Source: Schauerella fraxinea (GTDB lineage: Bacteria; Pseudomonadota; Gammaproteobacteria; Burkholderiales; Burkholderiaceae_B). From it: a stretch of 64,000 nt of DNA. The position numbers and the translations under genes were made by a program. Where the stretch lies: the NCBI GenBank assembly GCA_030849945.1, contig JAVDKK010000001.1:930001-994000 (forward strand). The letters are read 5' to 3'. Below the pieces are notes generated by a model, which saw nothing but the letters and a program-made list of their open reading frames with translations, did no database searches and had not been told where the DNA came from. Below, piece after piece: positions 1 to 8,652 of the stretch. Every line of letters begins with the position of its first letter. Within the stretch, counting starts at the first letter, position 1.

Positions 1-489
1 AGTCCCGCTGCCAAGGCCGGTTTGCAGGTGGGCGATGTGATCACGGGCTTCAACGGCCGTGCGATCGAGCATTCGTCCGACTTGCCTGCTGCGGTGGCAG
101 ACGCCACGCCCGGCAGCGCGGCCAAGGTTGCCGTGATGCGCGAGAAGGCCGAGAAGACCTTGTCGGTGACGATCGGCGAATGGAAGGTTGCTGAGAACGA
201 TGCCAAGAAGGCTCAATCCGACCAAGCCAAATTGGGCTTGGCGGTGCGTCAACTTTCGCCGCAAGAGCGTGCGCAATCGGGCATCGAGTCGGGTCTTCTG
301 GTGGCTAGCGCCAACGGACCGGCAGCAGTGGCCGGCATTCAAGCCGGCGATGTGATCCTGGCGTTCAACGGCGTGCCACTGAAGGATGTGGAGCAATTGC
401 GCAAACTGGTAGATGGCGCAGGCAAGAATGTGGCACTGCTGGTGCAACGTGACGACAGCAAGATCTTTATCCCGCTCACGCTCGGATAA
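1..489 (+). CDS. DegQ/MucD-type periplasmic protease, C-terminal PDZ region (5' truncated)
   Basis: The frame is open from the first base and ends at TAA 487-489, so only the last 162 residues are present. Two PDZ domains can be read: the second half of one (AAKAGLQVGD then FNG, residues about 3-20) and a complete second one (residues about 75-160) with GPAAVAGIQAGD and FNG at the equivalent places. Paired C-terminal PDZ domains are the layout of HtrA/DegP/DegQ/MucD periplasmic quality-control serine proteases. The catalytic domain lies left of the window, so the exact paralogue cannot be named. Confidence 0.85.
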   Translation, partial: SPAAKAGLQVGDVITGFNGRAIEHSSDLPAAVADATPGSAAKVAVMREKAEKTLSVTIGEWKVAENDAKKAQSDQAKLGLAVRQLSPQERAQSGIESGLLVASANGPAAVAGIQAGDVILAFNGVPLKDVEQLRKLVDGAGKNVALLVQRDDSKIFIPLTLG

Positions 490-573
490 CGCTCGCGAAC
501 CACGCGGGCATGCTGGCTATGACAGGCCGCGCGCCGCGCCTGTGCGGATACTGCAAAGGCGCGGCGTACCCTC

Positions 574-590
574 GAATTGCGCCGCAATTC
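574..590. repeat. Palindrome in the intergenic region after the protease
   Basis: GAATTGCG and CGCAATTC flank a single C, a perfect 8-base inverted repeat 84 bases past the protease stop. It is followed by GCTTGCTTTT, which has only a weak T-run. It could be a poor intrinsic terminator (7-bp stem, 3-base loop) or a protein-binding dyad. The rest of 490-756 shows nothing else recognisable. Confidence 0.3.
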
Positions 591-756
591 GCTTGCTTTT
601 GCTATAGATCGAAACGGATTTATCGCTTCCGAAAGCCACTGAAACAGCTTATACACCCGGTATCTCGATAGCAGCGACAGACACACGCAAGCGATGCTAA
701 TTTCCATTCAACGCCGATATATGCGGGTTTCGACGGCGTCGATTGGAGAATAAAAA

Positions 757-1104
757 ATGAGCATCACCAAACGTATGAGTCAGGCTTTCCTCGTTGCCGT
801 TCTTGCCCTGGGCGTGAGCGGCGCTGCATGGGCAGATAAGCAAACGCGTAATACCGTGATCGGTGCGGGCCTGGGGGGCGTGGCCGGCGCGTTGTTGTCC
901 GAGGGCGACCCCTGGGTCACCGTGGGCGGGGCGGCGGCGGGTGGTGTACTGGGTCACGTGATTACCGACGACGATGATCGTCGCGGACGTCGCAACTGGG
1001 ACCGCGGCGATCGCCGCCACGACGACTACCGTCGCGCCGGTTATCGCAAACATCACGATGACCGCCGTCATTGGAAGAACAAGCGTCACCATCACCGTCA
1101 TTGA
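757..1104 (+). CDS. Secreted glycine-zipper protein with basic, His/Arg/Asp-rich tail
   Basis: 115 residues. A cleavable signal peptide (MSITKRMSQ, hydrophobic core, then SGAAWA, residues 1-26) is followed by a glycine-zipper segment (about 33-66: GAGLGGVAGALL and GGAAAGGVLGHVI) of the kind in Rick_17kDa/OmpA-like 2TM surface proteins. The last about 45 residues are very rich in Asp, Arg and His. There is no lipobox Cys, so it is probably periplasmic or outer-membrane associated rather than a lipoprotein. The start is supported by GGAGAA about 8 bases upstream. Function unknown; it stands alone between the protease and the transporter. Confidence 0.75.
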   Translation: MSITKRMSQAFLVAVLALGVSGAAWADKQTRNTVIGAGLGGVAGALLSEGDPWVTVGGAAAGGVLGHVITDDDDRRGRRNWDRGDRRHDDYRRAGYRKHHDDRRHWKNKRHHHRH

Positions 1105-1263
1105 TTTCTGCCTCTGGGCGTTTGTATCCGGAATGCCAATGCGTAAACAGGGTGTAGCAGTGCTGGTGTGACGGTCGGCAAAGTTCGATACTCCCGCTAA
1201 CTGGGAGAATCGCCGGCCGCATTCCCCTTTCTTCCGATGCGAGCTGGCGTCGGGAGAATTCAC

Positions 1264-3237
1264 ATGCAGCAAACTTCATGGCGCAACACGATCGCGCCGG
1301 TCACGTTTACGGGCTCAGCCCTCATTGCGTTGGGCCTGATCGTCTACGCGAGCCTATTGCCAGAGCAGGCCAAGGCCGTCTTCACGCACGCCAACGATTG
1401 GATCATCGCCGAAGCCGGCTGGTTCTATTTGCTGTCGGTAGGCATCTTCGTCTTGTTCTTGTTAGGGCTGGCCATCAGCCCCTTTGGGCGGATCAAACTC
1501 GGACCCGACGAATCCACGCCTGACTACAGTTACGGCACGTGGGTCGCCATGCTCTTCAGTGCCGGCATGGGCATCGGCATCGTTTTCTACGGCGTCGCCG
1601 AACCGATCACACACTTTTCGAAGCCGCCCGTGGCCGAAGCCATGTCGCCGCAGGCGGCACGCGACGCGATGGAGATCACGTTTTTCCATTGGGGCGTGCA
1701 TGCGTGGGCGATTTACGCGGTGCTGGGATTGGCGCTGGCGTATTTTGGTTATCGCCGAGGCCAACCGCTCACATTGCGCTCGGCGTTTCACCCCCTGCTG
1801 GGCGATCGCATCCATGGTCCCATCGGCGATCTGATCGATATTTTTGCGGTCGTCGGAACGATGGCTGGCCTGGCGACGTCGTTAGGTTTGGGCGTGTCGC
1901 AACTGAATGCCAGCTTGTTCTATCTTTTCGATCTGCCGCAAACGCTCAATATTCAGCTCATTTTGATCGCAGTGGTCACGTTGTTGGCAACGCTCACGGT
2001 AGCGACCGGGCTGGATAACGGCATCCGGCGTTTGAGCGAGCTGATCTTGATCGTGTCGTTCATCTTGATGGCATTGCTGCTGGCGCTCGGACCCACTGCC
2101 TTCCTGCTGCAGGCGTTTGTCGAGAATATCGGCCTTTATCTCAATGGTTTCATCGGGCGCACATTTCATAGCTTTGCGTACGAGCCCTCGGAGTGGGCAG
2201 GCAAGTGGACGCTCTTCTACTGGGGATGGTGGATTTCATGGTCGCCGTTCGTGGGGATGTTCATCGCCCGGATTTCGCGTGGACGCACGATTCGGCAATT
2301 TTTGCTCGGCGTGCTGTTTGCCCCGGCGGGCTTCAGCTTTATCTGGTTCACGATTTTTGGCGATCTGGCCATCTGGCTCGATATCCATCAGGCCGGCGGC
2401 GCGATTTCGAAAACCGTTGCCGACAATATGCCGATTGCGCTCTTCACGGTATTTGAATATCTGCCGTTCTCGACGGTATTGGCGTGGATTACCGGGCTGC
2501 TGGTCGCCGTGTATTTCGTGACGGCATCGGATGCAGGCGCACTGGTGATTGCCATGATCACCGCGAAGTCCGGCGAGGAAGAACCGGCGTTGTGGTTGCG
2601 GGTTTTCTGGGCGATCACTTGCGGGGCTTTTGCCGGTTGCCTGTTGCTCTTGGGCGGGCTGGAAGCGGTGCAGATGGCGGCTGTGATTGCGGCGTTGCCG
2701 TTGGCGATCGTGATGCTATTCATGTGTTGGGGGATATGGAAGGCGCTGAACGACGAGGCATCAATGCAGGCGAGTGCGCGACTGCAATCGGTGCCGCTGA
2801 TGCCGATCGAGGGTGCCGTGCCGTGGCGCCGCCGACTGAGCGCCATCATCAGTCACCCCAACAAATCGCAGATCGACAAGTACTTCGCATCGACCGTGAC
2901 ACCGGCATTGGCGGCTGTGGTGGCCGAACTGCAAAAGCGTGAGCTGGCGGCCGAAACCGAGATGCTGGAAGACGGCGTGCAATTGAAAGTGGTGCATGGC
3001 GAAAATACACCGGAGTTTATTTATGCGGTGCGTGCCGTGAGCCAGGCGATTCCCGCTTTTGCGTTGTCGGATTCGGGCAGTACGACGAACCCTCGCCGAC
3101 GTTTTTATCGCGCTGAGGTTTTCTTGACGCAGGGCGGGCGTGGCTACGACATCTATGGCTACAGTGGCGATCAGCTTATTGCAGACGTGATCAACCATTA
3201 CGATCGCTTCCGGCATTATCTTTACACGACGCAGTAG
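1264..3237 (+). CDS. BCCT-family betaine/choline transporter
   Basis: 657 residues with 12 predicted membrane segments and a soluble C-terminal tail of about 150 residues. The family signature GWWISWSPFVGMFIARIS in the TM8 region is intact, with four Trp of the substrate aromatic box region. The glycine-rich TM3 motif MGIGIVFYG resembles Na+-coupled BetP more than the BetT form, so Na+ symport of a quaternary amine is likely. The long tail resembles the regulatory tails of osmosensing BCCT carriers. ATG 1264 is preferred over an in-frame start 27 bases earlier because GGGAGA lies 7 bases before it. Likely role: osmoprotectant uptake. Substrate not determinable from sequence. Confidence 0.9.
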   Translation: MQQTSWRNTIAPVTFTGSALIALGLIVYASLLPEQAKAVFTHANDWIIAEAGWFYLLSVGIFVLFLLGLAISPFGRIKLGPDESTPDYSYGTWVAMLFSAGMGIGIVFYGVAEPITHFSKPPVAEAMSPQAARDAMEITFFHWGVHAWAIYAVLGLALAYFGYRRGQPLTLRSAFHPLLGDRIHGPIGDLIDIFAVVGTMAGLATSLGLGVSQLNASLFYLFDLPQTLNIQLILIAVVTLLATLTVATGLDNGIRRLSELILIVSFILMALLLALGPTAFLLQAFVENIGLYLNGFIGRTFHSFAYEPSEWAGKWTLFYWGWWISWSPFVGMFIARISRGRTIRQFLLGVLFAPAGFSFIWFTIFGDLAIWLDIHQAGGAISKTVADNMPIALFTVFEYLPFSTVLAWITGLLVAVYFVTASDAGALVIAMITAKSGEEEPALWLRVFWAITCGAFAGCLLLLGGLEAVQMAAVIAALPLAIVMLFMCWGIWKALNDEASMQASARLQSVPLMPIEGAVPWRRRLSAIISHPNKSQIDKYFASTVTPALAAVVAELQKRELAAETEMLEDGVQLKVVHGENTPEFIYAVRAVSQAIPAFALSDSGSTTNPRRRFYRAEVFLTQGGRGYDIYGYSGDQLIADVINHYDRFRHYLYTTQ

Positions 3238-3280
3238 GCGGTGGCTGGCTGACCGCTGTTTGAAAGCTGTGTTTGGCTGG

Positions 3281-3348
3281 TATCGGCGTATCGGTGGTAT
3301 CGGTGTATCGGTGTATCGGTGTATCGCTGGTATCGCTGGTATCGGCGG
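3281..3348. repeat. Microsatellite-like tandem repeat, eight copies of TATCGGTG(G)
   Basis: Eight consecutive 8- or 9-base units beginning TATCG: TATCGGCG, TATCGGTGG, TATCGGTG three times, TATCGCTGG twice, TATCGGCGG. Three central copies are identical. It lies 43 bases after the transporter stop and outside any gene. Units this short with no spacers exclude a CRISPR array. Confidence 0.85.
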
Positions 3349-3382
3349 AAGGCGCAGGCTGAACAAGCCAGTGCAAAGCGGT

Positions 3383-3420
3383 AAAAAAATAGGCCTCCCG
3401 TTTACGACCGGGAGGCCTAT
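3383..3420 (-). terminator. Strong Rho-independent terminator for the DUF4148 transcript
   Basis: A perfect 12-bp inverted repeat, ATAGGCCTCCCG (3389-3400) and CGGGAGGCCTAT (3409-3420), with an 8-base loop. Read on the minus strand the stem is followed directly by seven T (the A-run at 3383-3389), the classical intrinsic terminator layout. It sits 257 bases downstream of the DUF4148 stop codon. The stem could also slow plus-strand transcription arriving from the transporter gene, but no plus-strand U-tract follows. Confidence 0.9.
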
Positions 3421-3486
3421 CTACTGCGTACGCACCCCATGACTTCGGGGCCGTATGTACTGCGGAACAGCATCGGTACTGCGAGG

Positions 3487-3577
3487 GGTAATACATGAAC
3501 TACAGGTAATACTTGAACTACGGGTACTGCATGTACTGTCTACTCAACAACGTCGATTACTGCGACTGCATGTACTG
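3487..3577. repeat. Short direct repeats in the DUF4148 3' region
   Basis: GGTAATACATGAACTACA (3487-3504) is followed immediately by GGTAATACTTGAACTACG (3505-3522), 16 of 18 bases identical. ACTGCATGTACTG occurs at 3526-3538 and again, identically, at 3565-3577. TACTG words recur across 3422-3580. The tract is intergenic and AT-richer than its surroundings. Confidence 0.75.
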
Positions 3578-3676
3578 CTACTGCTGGTCTTGCTTCCACT
3601 CAAACACATGCGCGGAGATGCATGTCCGTTGCCAGCGGATCGCACCGCGGATCGCCGCGGCGCGTGGCGCTGTCAA

Positions 3677-4066
3677 TTAGCCCTTCGTGGGCGGGTAGTC
3701 CAACGTGCCGAACGTGTAGGTGCCGTCAGCCTTGGCTTGACGCAGTTCTTGCACGACTTGAGCGCGGCTTTCGGTTGCGCCGGTTTGGGCAACTTGGGGC
3801 GGGTAGTCCAGCGTACCGAAGGTCACTTCGCCGTTGTTTTGAGCGGCGGCCAATTCGGTTTGAACTTCAGCGCGGGTCAGGCTCGAACGTTGAACGATCG
3901 GAGCGGGGTATTCCAGGTTACCGAAGGTGTAGCTACCGTCAGCCTTGGCTTGTTGCAGTTCGGCGACGACTTCAGCACGCGTCTTGTCATGGCCGAGGTC
4001 GGCGGCTTGTGCGCTCACACCAATCAGCGAAAGGGAAAGAACTAGGGCAGTGGTAAGGGTCTTCAT
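3677..4066 (-). CDS. Secreted DUF4148-family protein with three internal repeats
   Basis: 129 residues with a clear signal peptide (MKTLTTALVLSLSLIGVSAQA, cleavage near residue 21-22). The mature part is three copies of a roughly 30-residue unit: TRAEVVAELQQAKADGSYTFG, TRAEVQTELAAAQNNGEVTFG and SRAQVVQELRQAKADGTYTFG (each shown in part), each ending in L-[ED]-YP. DUF4148 proteins are small periplasmic proteins of unknown function expanded in Burkholderiales; most carry one unit. GGAGA lies 6 bases before ATG. It is monocistronic: 238 bases separate it from ubiA and it ends in its own terminator. The AT-rich 4067-4304 gap must hold its promoter, but no confident -35/-10 pair was found. Confidence 0.8.
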   Translation of the reverse strand: MKTLTTALVLSLSLIGVSAQAADLGHDKTRAEVVAELQQAKADGSYTFGNLEYPAPIVQRSSLTRAEVQTELAAAQNNGEVTFGTLDYPPQVAQTGATESRAQVVQELRQAKADGTYTFGTLDYPPTKG

Positions 4067-4280
4067 GGTAAATCTCCAGTCAATTGTCTCAGCGCGTCTT
4101 GCGCTGGGGTCTTATCGTCTTTGCGTCGTGTGTGACGACTTGATGACTGAATTGTGAACCTATCAAGACCTAGGATAAACCCTTATAACCGCAAAACATT
4201 ATCCCAAAATATCGGGTAATAAGCGTCTTTGCCCCGGTAAACTACGAATATTGGTAACGCGAGACGCGATTTGCAACAGG

Positions 4281-4297
4281 TTGCTGTCCCGCAGCAA
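4281..4297 (-). terminator. Small hairpin after ubiA, possible weak terminator
   Basis: TTGCTG and CAGCAA flank a 5-base loop, 8 bases past the ubiA stop on the minus strand. There is no U-tract, so intrinsic termination is doubtful. Confidence 0.25.
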
Positions 4298-4304
4298 TCC
4301 TTCT

Positions 4305-5228
4305 TTACAGCAGGGTGCCCACCAGCGCAGCAGCGACCAGTAGCGCACCGGTCCAGAGGTTGGCGCGAAACAACATGAAGTTTTGCTCAGGCCGCTTCAA
4401 GTCGAATCTGGCGAGTTGCCAGAACAAGTGGATGGCGATGGCGGCCATGCCGATGTAATACGCCGGATGCATGGCCATGGCCCATCCCCCCCACGTCCAC
4501 AAGGCAATGGTAGCGACGTAGAAGCCGCTCACCCACACCTTGCCATTGGCGCCGAAGCGCAGCGCGGTGGAATGCAGGCCGAGTTGTGCATCGTCGCGCA
4601 CGTCCACGTAAGCATAGATGGTGTCATAACCAATCTGCCACAACACCGCGCCAAACCACATCGCGATAGCAGCCAGCGGGACGGCATTGTGCACGTCGGA
4701 CCACGCCATCAGCATGCCCCAGTTGAACGCGATACCCAGCACTGCCTGTGGCCAATACGTGAAGCGTTTGCACAGCGGATAAATGAAAACGATGGGCAGC
4801 AAGGCCACCGCCAGCCAGCGGCTCATCGGATTGATGAAGAACAGCAGCACGGCGCAGACGACCAGTTGGGCAAACAGAAACCACAGCGCTTTTTTCAGGG
4901 TGATCTGCCCGCTGGTCAGCGGCCTGAAGCGCGTGCGTTCGACATGCTGATCGATGTCGCGATCGCAGATGTCGTTGATCGTGCAGCCCACGCCGCGCAT
5001 GAGCAGGGCGCCTAGCGAAAAAATGATGAGCCGTGCGAGGGTGGGCAGCCCTGAGGACGCTTGCACCAATGCCGCCAGGCAAGGCAGCAACGTCAGCCAC
5101 GTTCCGATGGGCCGGTCGAGGCGGCACAGTCGCGCATAAGGCCCCCACGACGCAGGAAGCCAGCGCGCGACCCAATCGTCGGCAGTGATGTCGTTCAGAT
5201 CGGGGGCGGGGCGAGCGGTAACGGCCAT
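4305..5228 (-). CDS. ubiA: 4-hydroxybenzoate polyprenyltransferase UbiA
   Basis: 307 residues, the usual length for UbiA. Joins the polyprenyl tail to 4-hydroxybenzoate in ubiquinone synthesis at the inner membrane. Both Asp-rich Mg2+/diphosphate motifs are present: NDICDRDID within GCTINDICDRDIDQHVERT, and DVRDDAQLG in the second half. The sequence RPLTSGQI after the first motif is family-typical. The start lies 3 bases after the stop of the upstream aminotransferase gene, so the two are co-transcribed. Eight or nine hydrophobic segments fit the all-helical prenyltransferase fold. Confidence 0.95.
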   Translation of the reverse strand: MAVTARPAPDLNDITADDWVARWLPASWGPYARLCRLDRPIGTWLTLLPCLAALVQASSGLPTLARLIIFSLGALLMRGVGCTINDICDRDIDQHVERTRFRPLTSGQITLKKALWFLFAQLVVCAVLLFFINPMSRWLAVALLPIVFIYPLCKRFTYWPQAVLGIAFNWGMLMAWSDVHNAVPLAAIAMWFGAVLWQIGYDTIYAYVDVRDDAQLGLHSTALRFGANGKVWVSGFYVATIALWTWGGWAMAMHPAYYIGMAAIAIHLFWQLARFDLKRPEQNFMLFRANLWTGALLVAAALVGTLL

Positions 5229-5231
5229 GGA

Positions 5232-6434
5232 TCAGCGTCCGTAATTGGCGATCAGGCGGCCAAGCGTGGCAATGCCGGCGCGGATCTTCGCCTCGGGCAC
5301 GGTCACGAAACTCAGTCGCAACGTATTGTGGACGGGTGCTGAGGCATAGAAGGGCGCGCCCGGCACGAACGCGACTTTTTCCGCGATCGCCTGCGCGAGC
5401 AACACGCTGCTGTCGATGTGGGAGGGCAGCGTGACCCAGATGAACATGCCGCCTTCGGGCCGTGTGTAAGCGACGTCGGACGGAAAGTGTTCGGCGATCG
5501 CGTCCAGCATGTAGCCGCATTGCTTGCGGTACAACTCGCGCACCACGGGCAGGTGCTGTGTCAGGAAGCCGTCTTTGACGATCTCGTACACCGCCATTTG
5601 CGTGAGCGTGGAGGTGTGCAGATCGGTGGCTTGCTTGGCCTGGACAAGCTTATTGATGATGGCCCGGTTGGCGGCGATATAGCCCAGCCGAAGCCCAGGG
5701 GCCAGCACCTTCGAGAAGGAACCCAGGCGGATCACATTGGCGCCTGCGGCCGGTGCGAGCGACAACAAGCTGGGCGCGTGCTCGCCCGCGTATCGCAGCT
5801 CGCCGTAGGGATCGTCCTCCACCACGGGCAGGCCCAATCGCGCGGCTTGCGTGACCAGGTCCTGGCGGCGCGCAGCATTCAGTGTGCGCCCGGTGGGATT
5901 CTGAAAATTGGGCAGGGCATACAGAAAACGCGCACCCTCGGCCAACGCCGGTGTGATCGCTTCGGGCACCAGGCCGCCGTCGTCGGTTGCGACCGATGCG
6001 TATTGCGGTTGGTACAGGCTGAACGACTGCAAGGCGCCTAGGTAGCTGGGCGTTTCGACCAGCACTTTGCTGTCTTTGTCGATGAGCACCTTGCCCAGCA
6101 GATCCAGCGCTTGCTGCGAGCCGGAAACGATCAGGATCTCGTCGGGCGTGACGCGCGCGCCATTGCGATTCAGGTCATCGGCCACCCACGCGCGCAGCGG
6201 TGCGTAGCCCTCGGTGGGACCGTACTGCAATGCCGTGCGCGGTTGCTCGGTCAGCACGCGATCGAATGCCTGCCGTACCACTTCCGCCGGAAACCCGTCC
6301 GGTGCCGGCAGTCCGCCCGCAAACGACGTGATATCGGGGCGCTCCGTAACTTTGAGGATCTCGCGAATGGCGGAACTGGTCAGTTGCTGAGCGCGTTCGG
6401 AAAAAGTGCAGGCGGAGTCGAGAGGGGTGTCCAT
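5232..6434 (-). CDS. PLP-dependent aminotransferase, LysN/2-aminoadipate transaminase type
   Basis: 400 residues, fold-type I aminotransferase. The Schiff-base lysine is K242 in GSFSKVLAPGLRLGY; NPTGR (about 179-183) and VVEDDPYGELRY (about 204-215) are the other cofactor-site motifs. The pattern ITSFAGGLPAPDGFP near the N-terminus and QYGPTEGYAPLR are typical of the LysN/KAT-like group that shares its domain with MocR regulators, but here there is no N-terminal GntR DNA-binding domain. Substrate is unknown: 2-aminoadipate, branched-chain or aromatic amino acids are possible. First gene of a two-gene unit with ubiA. Confidence 0.88.
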   Translation of the reverse strand: MDTPLDSACTFSERAQQLTSSAIREILKVTERPDITSFAGGLPAPDGFPAEVVRQAFDRVLTEQPRTALQYGPTEGYAPLRAWVADDLNRNGARVTPDEILIVSGSQQALDLLGKVLIDKDSKVLVETPSYLGALQSFSLYQPQYASVATDDGGLVPEAITPALAEGARFLYALPNFQNPTGRTLNAARRQDLVTQAARLGLPVVEDDPYGELRYAGEHAPSLLSLAPAAGANVIRLGSFSKVLAPGLRLGYIAANRAIINKLVQAKQATDLHTSTLTQMAVYEIVKDGFLTQHLPVVRELYRKQCGYMLDAIAEHFPSDVAYTRPEGGMFIWVTLPSHIDSSVLLAQAIAEKVAFVPGAPFYASAPVHNTLRLSFVTVPEAKIRAGIATLGRLIANYGR

Positions 6435-6570
6435 GAGGCGGCGTTCTGGCGGGCGCGAAGCGAAAAGGAAAGAAAGATTGTCCCACTTTTAAGCGGGATA
6501 TCGGCAAGCGCGGAACGTGCGCGCGCCTAAAATATCGGATTACCGCTGGGTTTTTCGATGGAACGAGATC

Positions 6571-7059
6571 ATGTTTGACCGCTTGATTCTGGATGGCGAT
6601 ACCAAGGCTGCACGCTATGAAGCGTTGGCCGGGCACGCCCGCGCGCTGCTCGCCGGCGAACACGACCGCATCGCCAATGCCGCCAATCTAAGCGCCTTGG
6701 CGTTCGAGACGTTGCCCGATCTGAATTGGGTGGGGTTCTACTTTTTCGACGGCACGGAGCTCGTGCTGGGCCCCTTCCAGGGCCGCCCGGCCTGCGTGCG
6801 GATTCCGCTCGATCGCGGGGTGTGCGGGGCGGCGGCCAGTCAGCGCCAATCGCAAGTCGTGCCCGATGTGCATGCGTTTCCTGGCCATATCGCCTGCGAT
6901 GCGGCGTCGCGCTCGGAAGTGGTGGTGCCGCTGGTGCACGATGGCGAATTGATCGGTGTGTGGGATGTGGATAGCCCGGTGGCAGGGCGCTTCGATGAGG
7001 ACGATCGCGTCGGCATGGAAGCGCTGTGCGCGATTTATCTGGAGAGTTTGCGTGGCTGA
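6571..7059 (+). CDS. msrC: Free methionine-(R)-sulfoxide reductase (GAF domain)
   Basis: 162 residues, one GAF domain. Reduces free L-methionine-(R)-sulfoxide in the cytoplasm, using thioredoxin-type regeneration. The three conserved cysteines are C75 (RPACVRI), C85 (GVCGAAA) and C109 (HIACD); their spacing of 10 and 24 residues matches that of the characterised E. coli enzyme (84, 94, 118). LNWVGFYF and VWDVDSP are other family motifs. ATG 6571 is chosen over an in-frame GTG 54 bases upstream because the family begins here and GGAACGAG precedes it. A -10-like TAAAAT lies at 6528-6533 without a clear -35. Confidence 0.92.
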   Translation: MFDRLILDGDTKAARYEALAGHARALLAGEHDRIANAANLSALAFETLPDLNWVGFYFFDGTELVLGPFQGRPACVRIPLDRGVCGAAASQRQSQVVPDVHAFPGHIACDAASRSEVVVPLVHDGELIGVWDVDSPVAGRFDEDDRVGMEALCAIYLESLRG

Positions 7060-7224
7060 TGGCAGGCCCGCGCCGCTTACCGACGGGCGCATCGAGGCGT
7101 TCTCACGAACCGAGCGCTTGCCGCCTGCAAAGTCTAGACGCCCGTGCATGGGGGTGCCGCTCGCGCGGCTGTTGCCTTGATTGGCGTGCCGCTGTGCCGC
7201 CTTGAGCCGGCATCGGGTTCGCCT

Positions 7225-8652
7225 TCAGGCTGCGGCAGTCGCGCGCTGGCTGTATAGCCGGCACAGTGGCCAGCCCGCGGCCACGATCAGCAAGCCCAAT
7301 ACGGTGCCGGCCCCTGCATAGAGCGCACTGGCCACCGCCAAGGCCGCGCAGGTGAGCGCAAACAGCATCGGTGTAAACGGATAGCCCGGCACGCGAAATG
7401 GGCGATGCCGGTCGGGATCCAGCCGCCGCAGTCGCCAAACGGATCCGGCCACCAAGGTCATGAAGAGCCAGAAGGCGGGCGCCGTGACCGCCACCATCGC
7501 CTCGACCCCGTTGGGCGTGAACGCGCCATACAGCACCAGCAATAACGTCAATCCCGCTTGCAACACGAGTGCAGCGATGGGCGCACGGCCGGCCTGGCTC
7601 CAACGGGCAAGCGGCGCGAGCCGAGGTACATCGCGCCCGAGCGCAGCATAAACGCGGGCGCCGGTCATGATGGTGGCGTTCATGGTGGTCAACGCGGTGC
7701 AGCAGATCAGGATGCCAAGTACCCAGGCGCCGTAGGGGCCGGCGACCACCCGCATCACGTCGAGCCCGATCGCGTCGGCTTCGCGCAATTGCTCCAGGCC
7801 AAACAGCCGCAAAAACGCCAGGTTGGTCAGGATGTAGAGCACTGCCACCAGGCCGGTGCCCAAAAACAGCACACGGCTCACGTTGCGCGCCGGGTTGCGC
7901 AGTTCGCCCGATAAATAAGCGGCTTCGTTCCAGCCACCGAACGTGAGCAGGACGAATACCATCCCCATGCCCAGCGAGCCTGCGATCGGTGCGTCGCGGA
8001 TGCCCGCGGTCACGGCATCGCCGGCGGCGGAGGGGGGCAAGCCCCCGGGGGCCAGCCAGGCCGCGGCGGCGATCAGGCCGATCAGCGCCAGCAGGGTGAG
8101 GGCTGTCAGGATGCGTTGCAAGGTGCGCGAGGTCCGTGCACCCGCCATGTTCAACAACGTGAGCGCGATCACCGATAAGCCGGCATGCCAGGCGATGCCG
8201 AAGCGACCCAACGGCATCCACTGCTGCGCGTAACCGCCATAGAGAAACGCAACCACGGCGATCCCGCCGGTTTGCATCACCGTGCCGCGGGCCCAGGCAA
8301 ACAGCAAGGCGACGCGCGGTCCCCAGGCACGATTGAGATACAAATACTCGCCGCCATGATCGGGATAGGCCGAGCCCAATTCGGCGTAGCACAGCGCGCC
8401 GATCAACATCACCAGGCCGCCCACGATCCACAGGCCTAGATAGATTTCGGTGGTGGCGGCATAGCGGGCCACCATTGGCGGAAAGCCGAAGATGCCGACG
8501 CCGACGACCACCCCGACCAGCACACACACAGCGTCCACGACCGACAGAGAACGCCTGCCCGACCCATGGCGCCGCGTACCCGGCGACGCGGCAGGCGTCG
8601 GCGACGACGGCGCATCGAGCGAGGGTTGTGCGGGCGGGGGTACCAGGGCCAT
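7225..8652 (-). CDS. APC-superfamily amino-acid/polyamine permease
   Basis: 475 residues from the chosen start, about 12 hydrophobic segments. The TM1 motif GVGIFGFPPMVA is the unwound-helix substrate site of amino acid permeases (APC/LAT group). AELGSAYPDHGGEYLYL after TM2-3 is also typical. A proline/serine-rich N-terminus of about 35 residues precedes TM1. ATG 8652 has AAGG about 9 bases upstream; in-frame ATGs at 8688 and 8802 are alternatives. Substrate cannot be assigned. The 7060-7224 gap to the converging msrC has no clear terminator. Confidence 0.85.
   Translation of the reverse strand: MALVPPPAQPSLDAPSSPTPAASPGTRRHGSGRRSLSVVDAVCVLVGVVVGVGIFGFPPMVARYAATTEIYLGLWIVGGLVMLIGALCYAELGSAYPDHGGEYLYLNRAWGPRVALLFAWARGTVMQTGGIAVVAFLYGGYAQQWMPLGRFGIAWHAGLSVIALTLLNMAGARTSRTLQRILTALTLLALIGLIAAAAWLAPGGLPPSAAGDAVTAGIRDAPIAGSLGMGMVFVLLTFGGWNEAAYLSGELRNPARNVSRVLFLGTGLVAVLYILTNLAFLRLFGLEQLREADAIGLDVMRVVAGPYGAWVLGILICCTALTTMNATIMTGARVYAALGRDVPRLAPLARWSQAGRAPIAALVLQAGLTLLLVLYGAFTPNGVEAMVAVTAPAFWLFMTLVAGSVWRLRRLDPDRHRPFRVPGYPFTPMLFALTCAALAVASALYAGAGTVLGLLIVAAGWPLCRLYSQRATAAA

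Larger units (their letters stand above)
3238..3676. other. 439-bp gene-free stretch: tandem repeats and 3' region of the DUF4148 gene
   Basis: Between the converging transporter and DUF4148 genes there is no credible gene. It holds an 8-copy microsatellite (3281-3348), a minus-strand intrinsic terminator (3383-3420) and, between the terminator and the DUF4148 stop, a tract of short direct repeats with many TACTG/ACTGCATGTACTG words (3422-3590). The latter would be transcribed as a roughly 250-base 3' untranslated region of the DUF4148 mRNA. Confidence 0.7.

Noticed and set aside
3281..3577. Repeat tracts considered as a CRISPR array
   Set aside because: Units are 8-9 or 13-18 bases with no regular unique spacers and no cas genes nearby.
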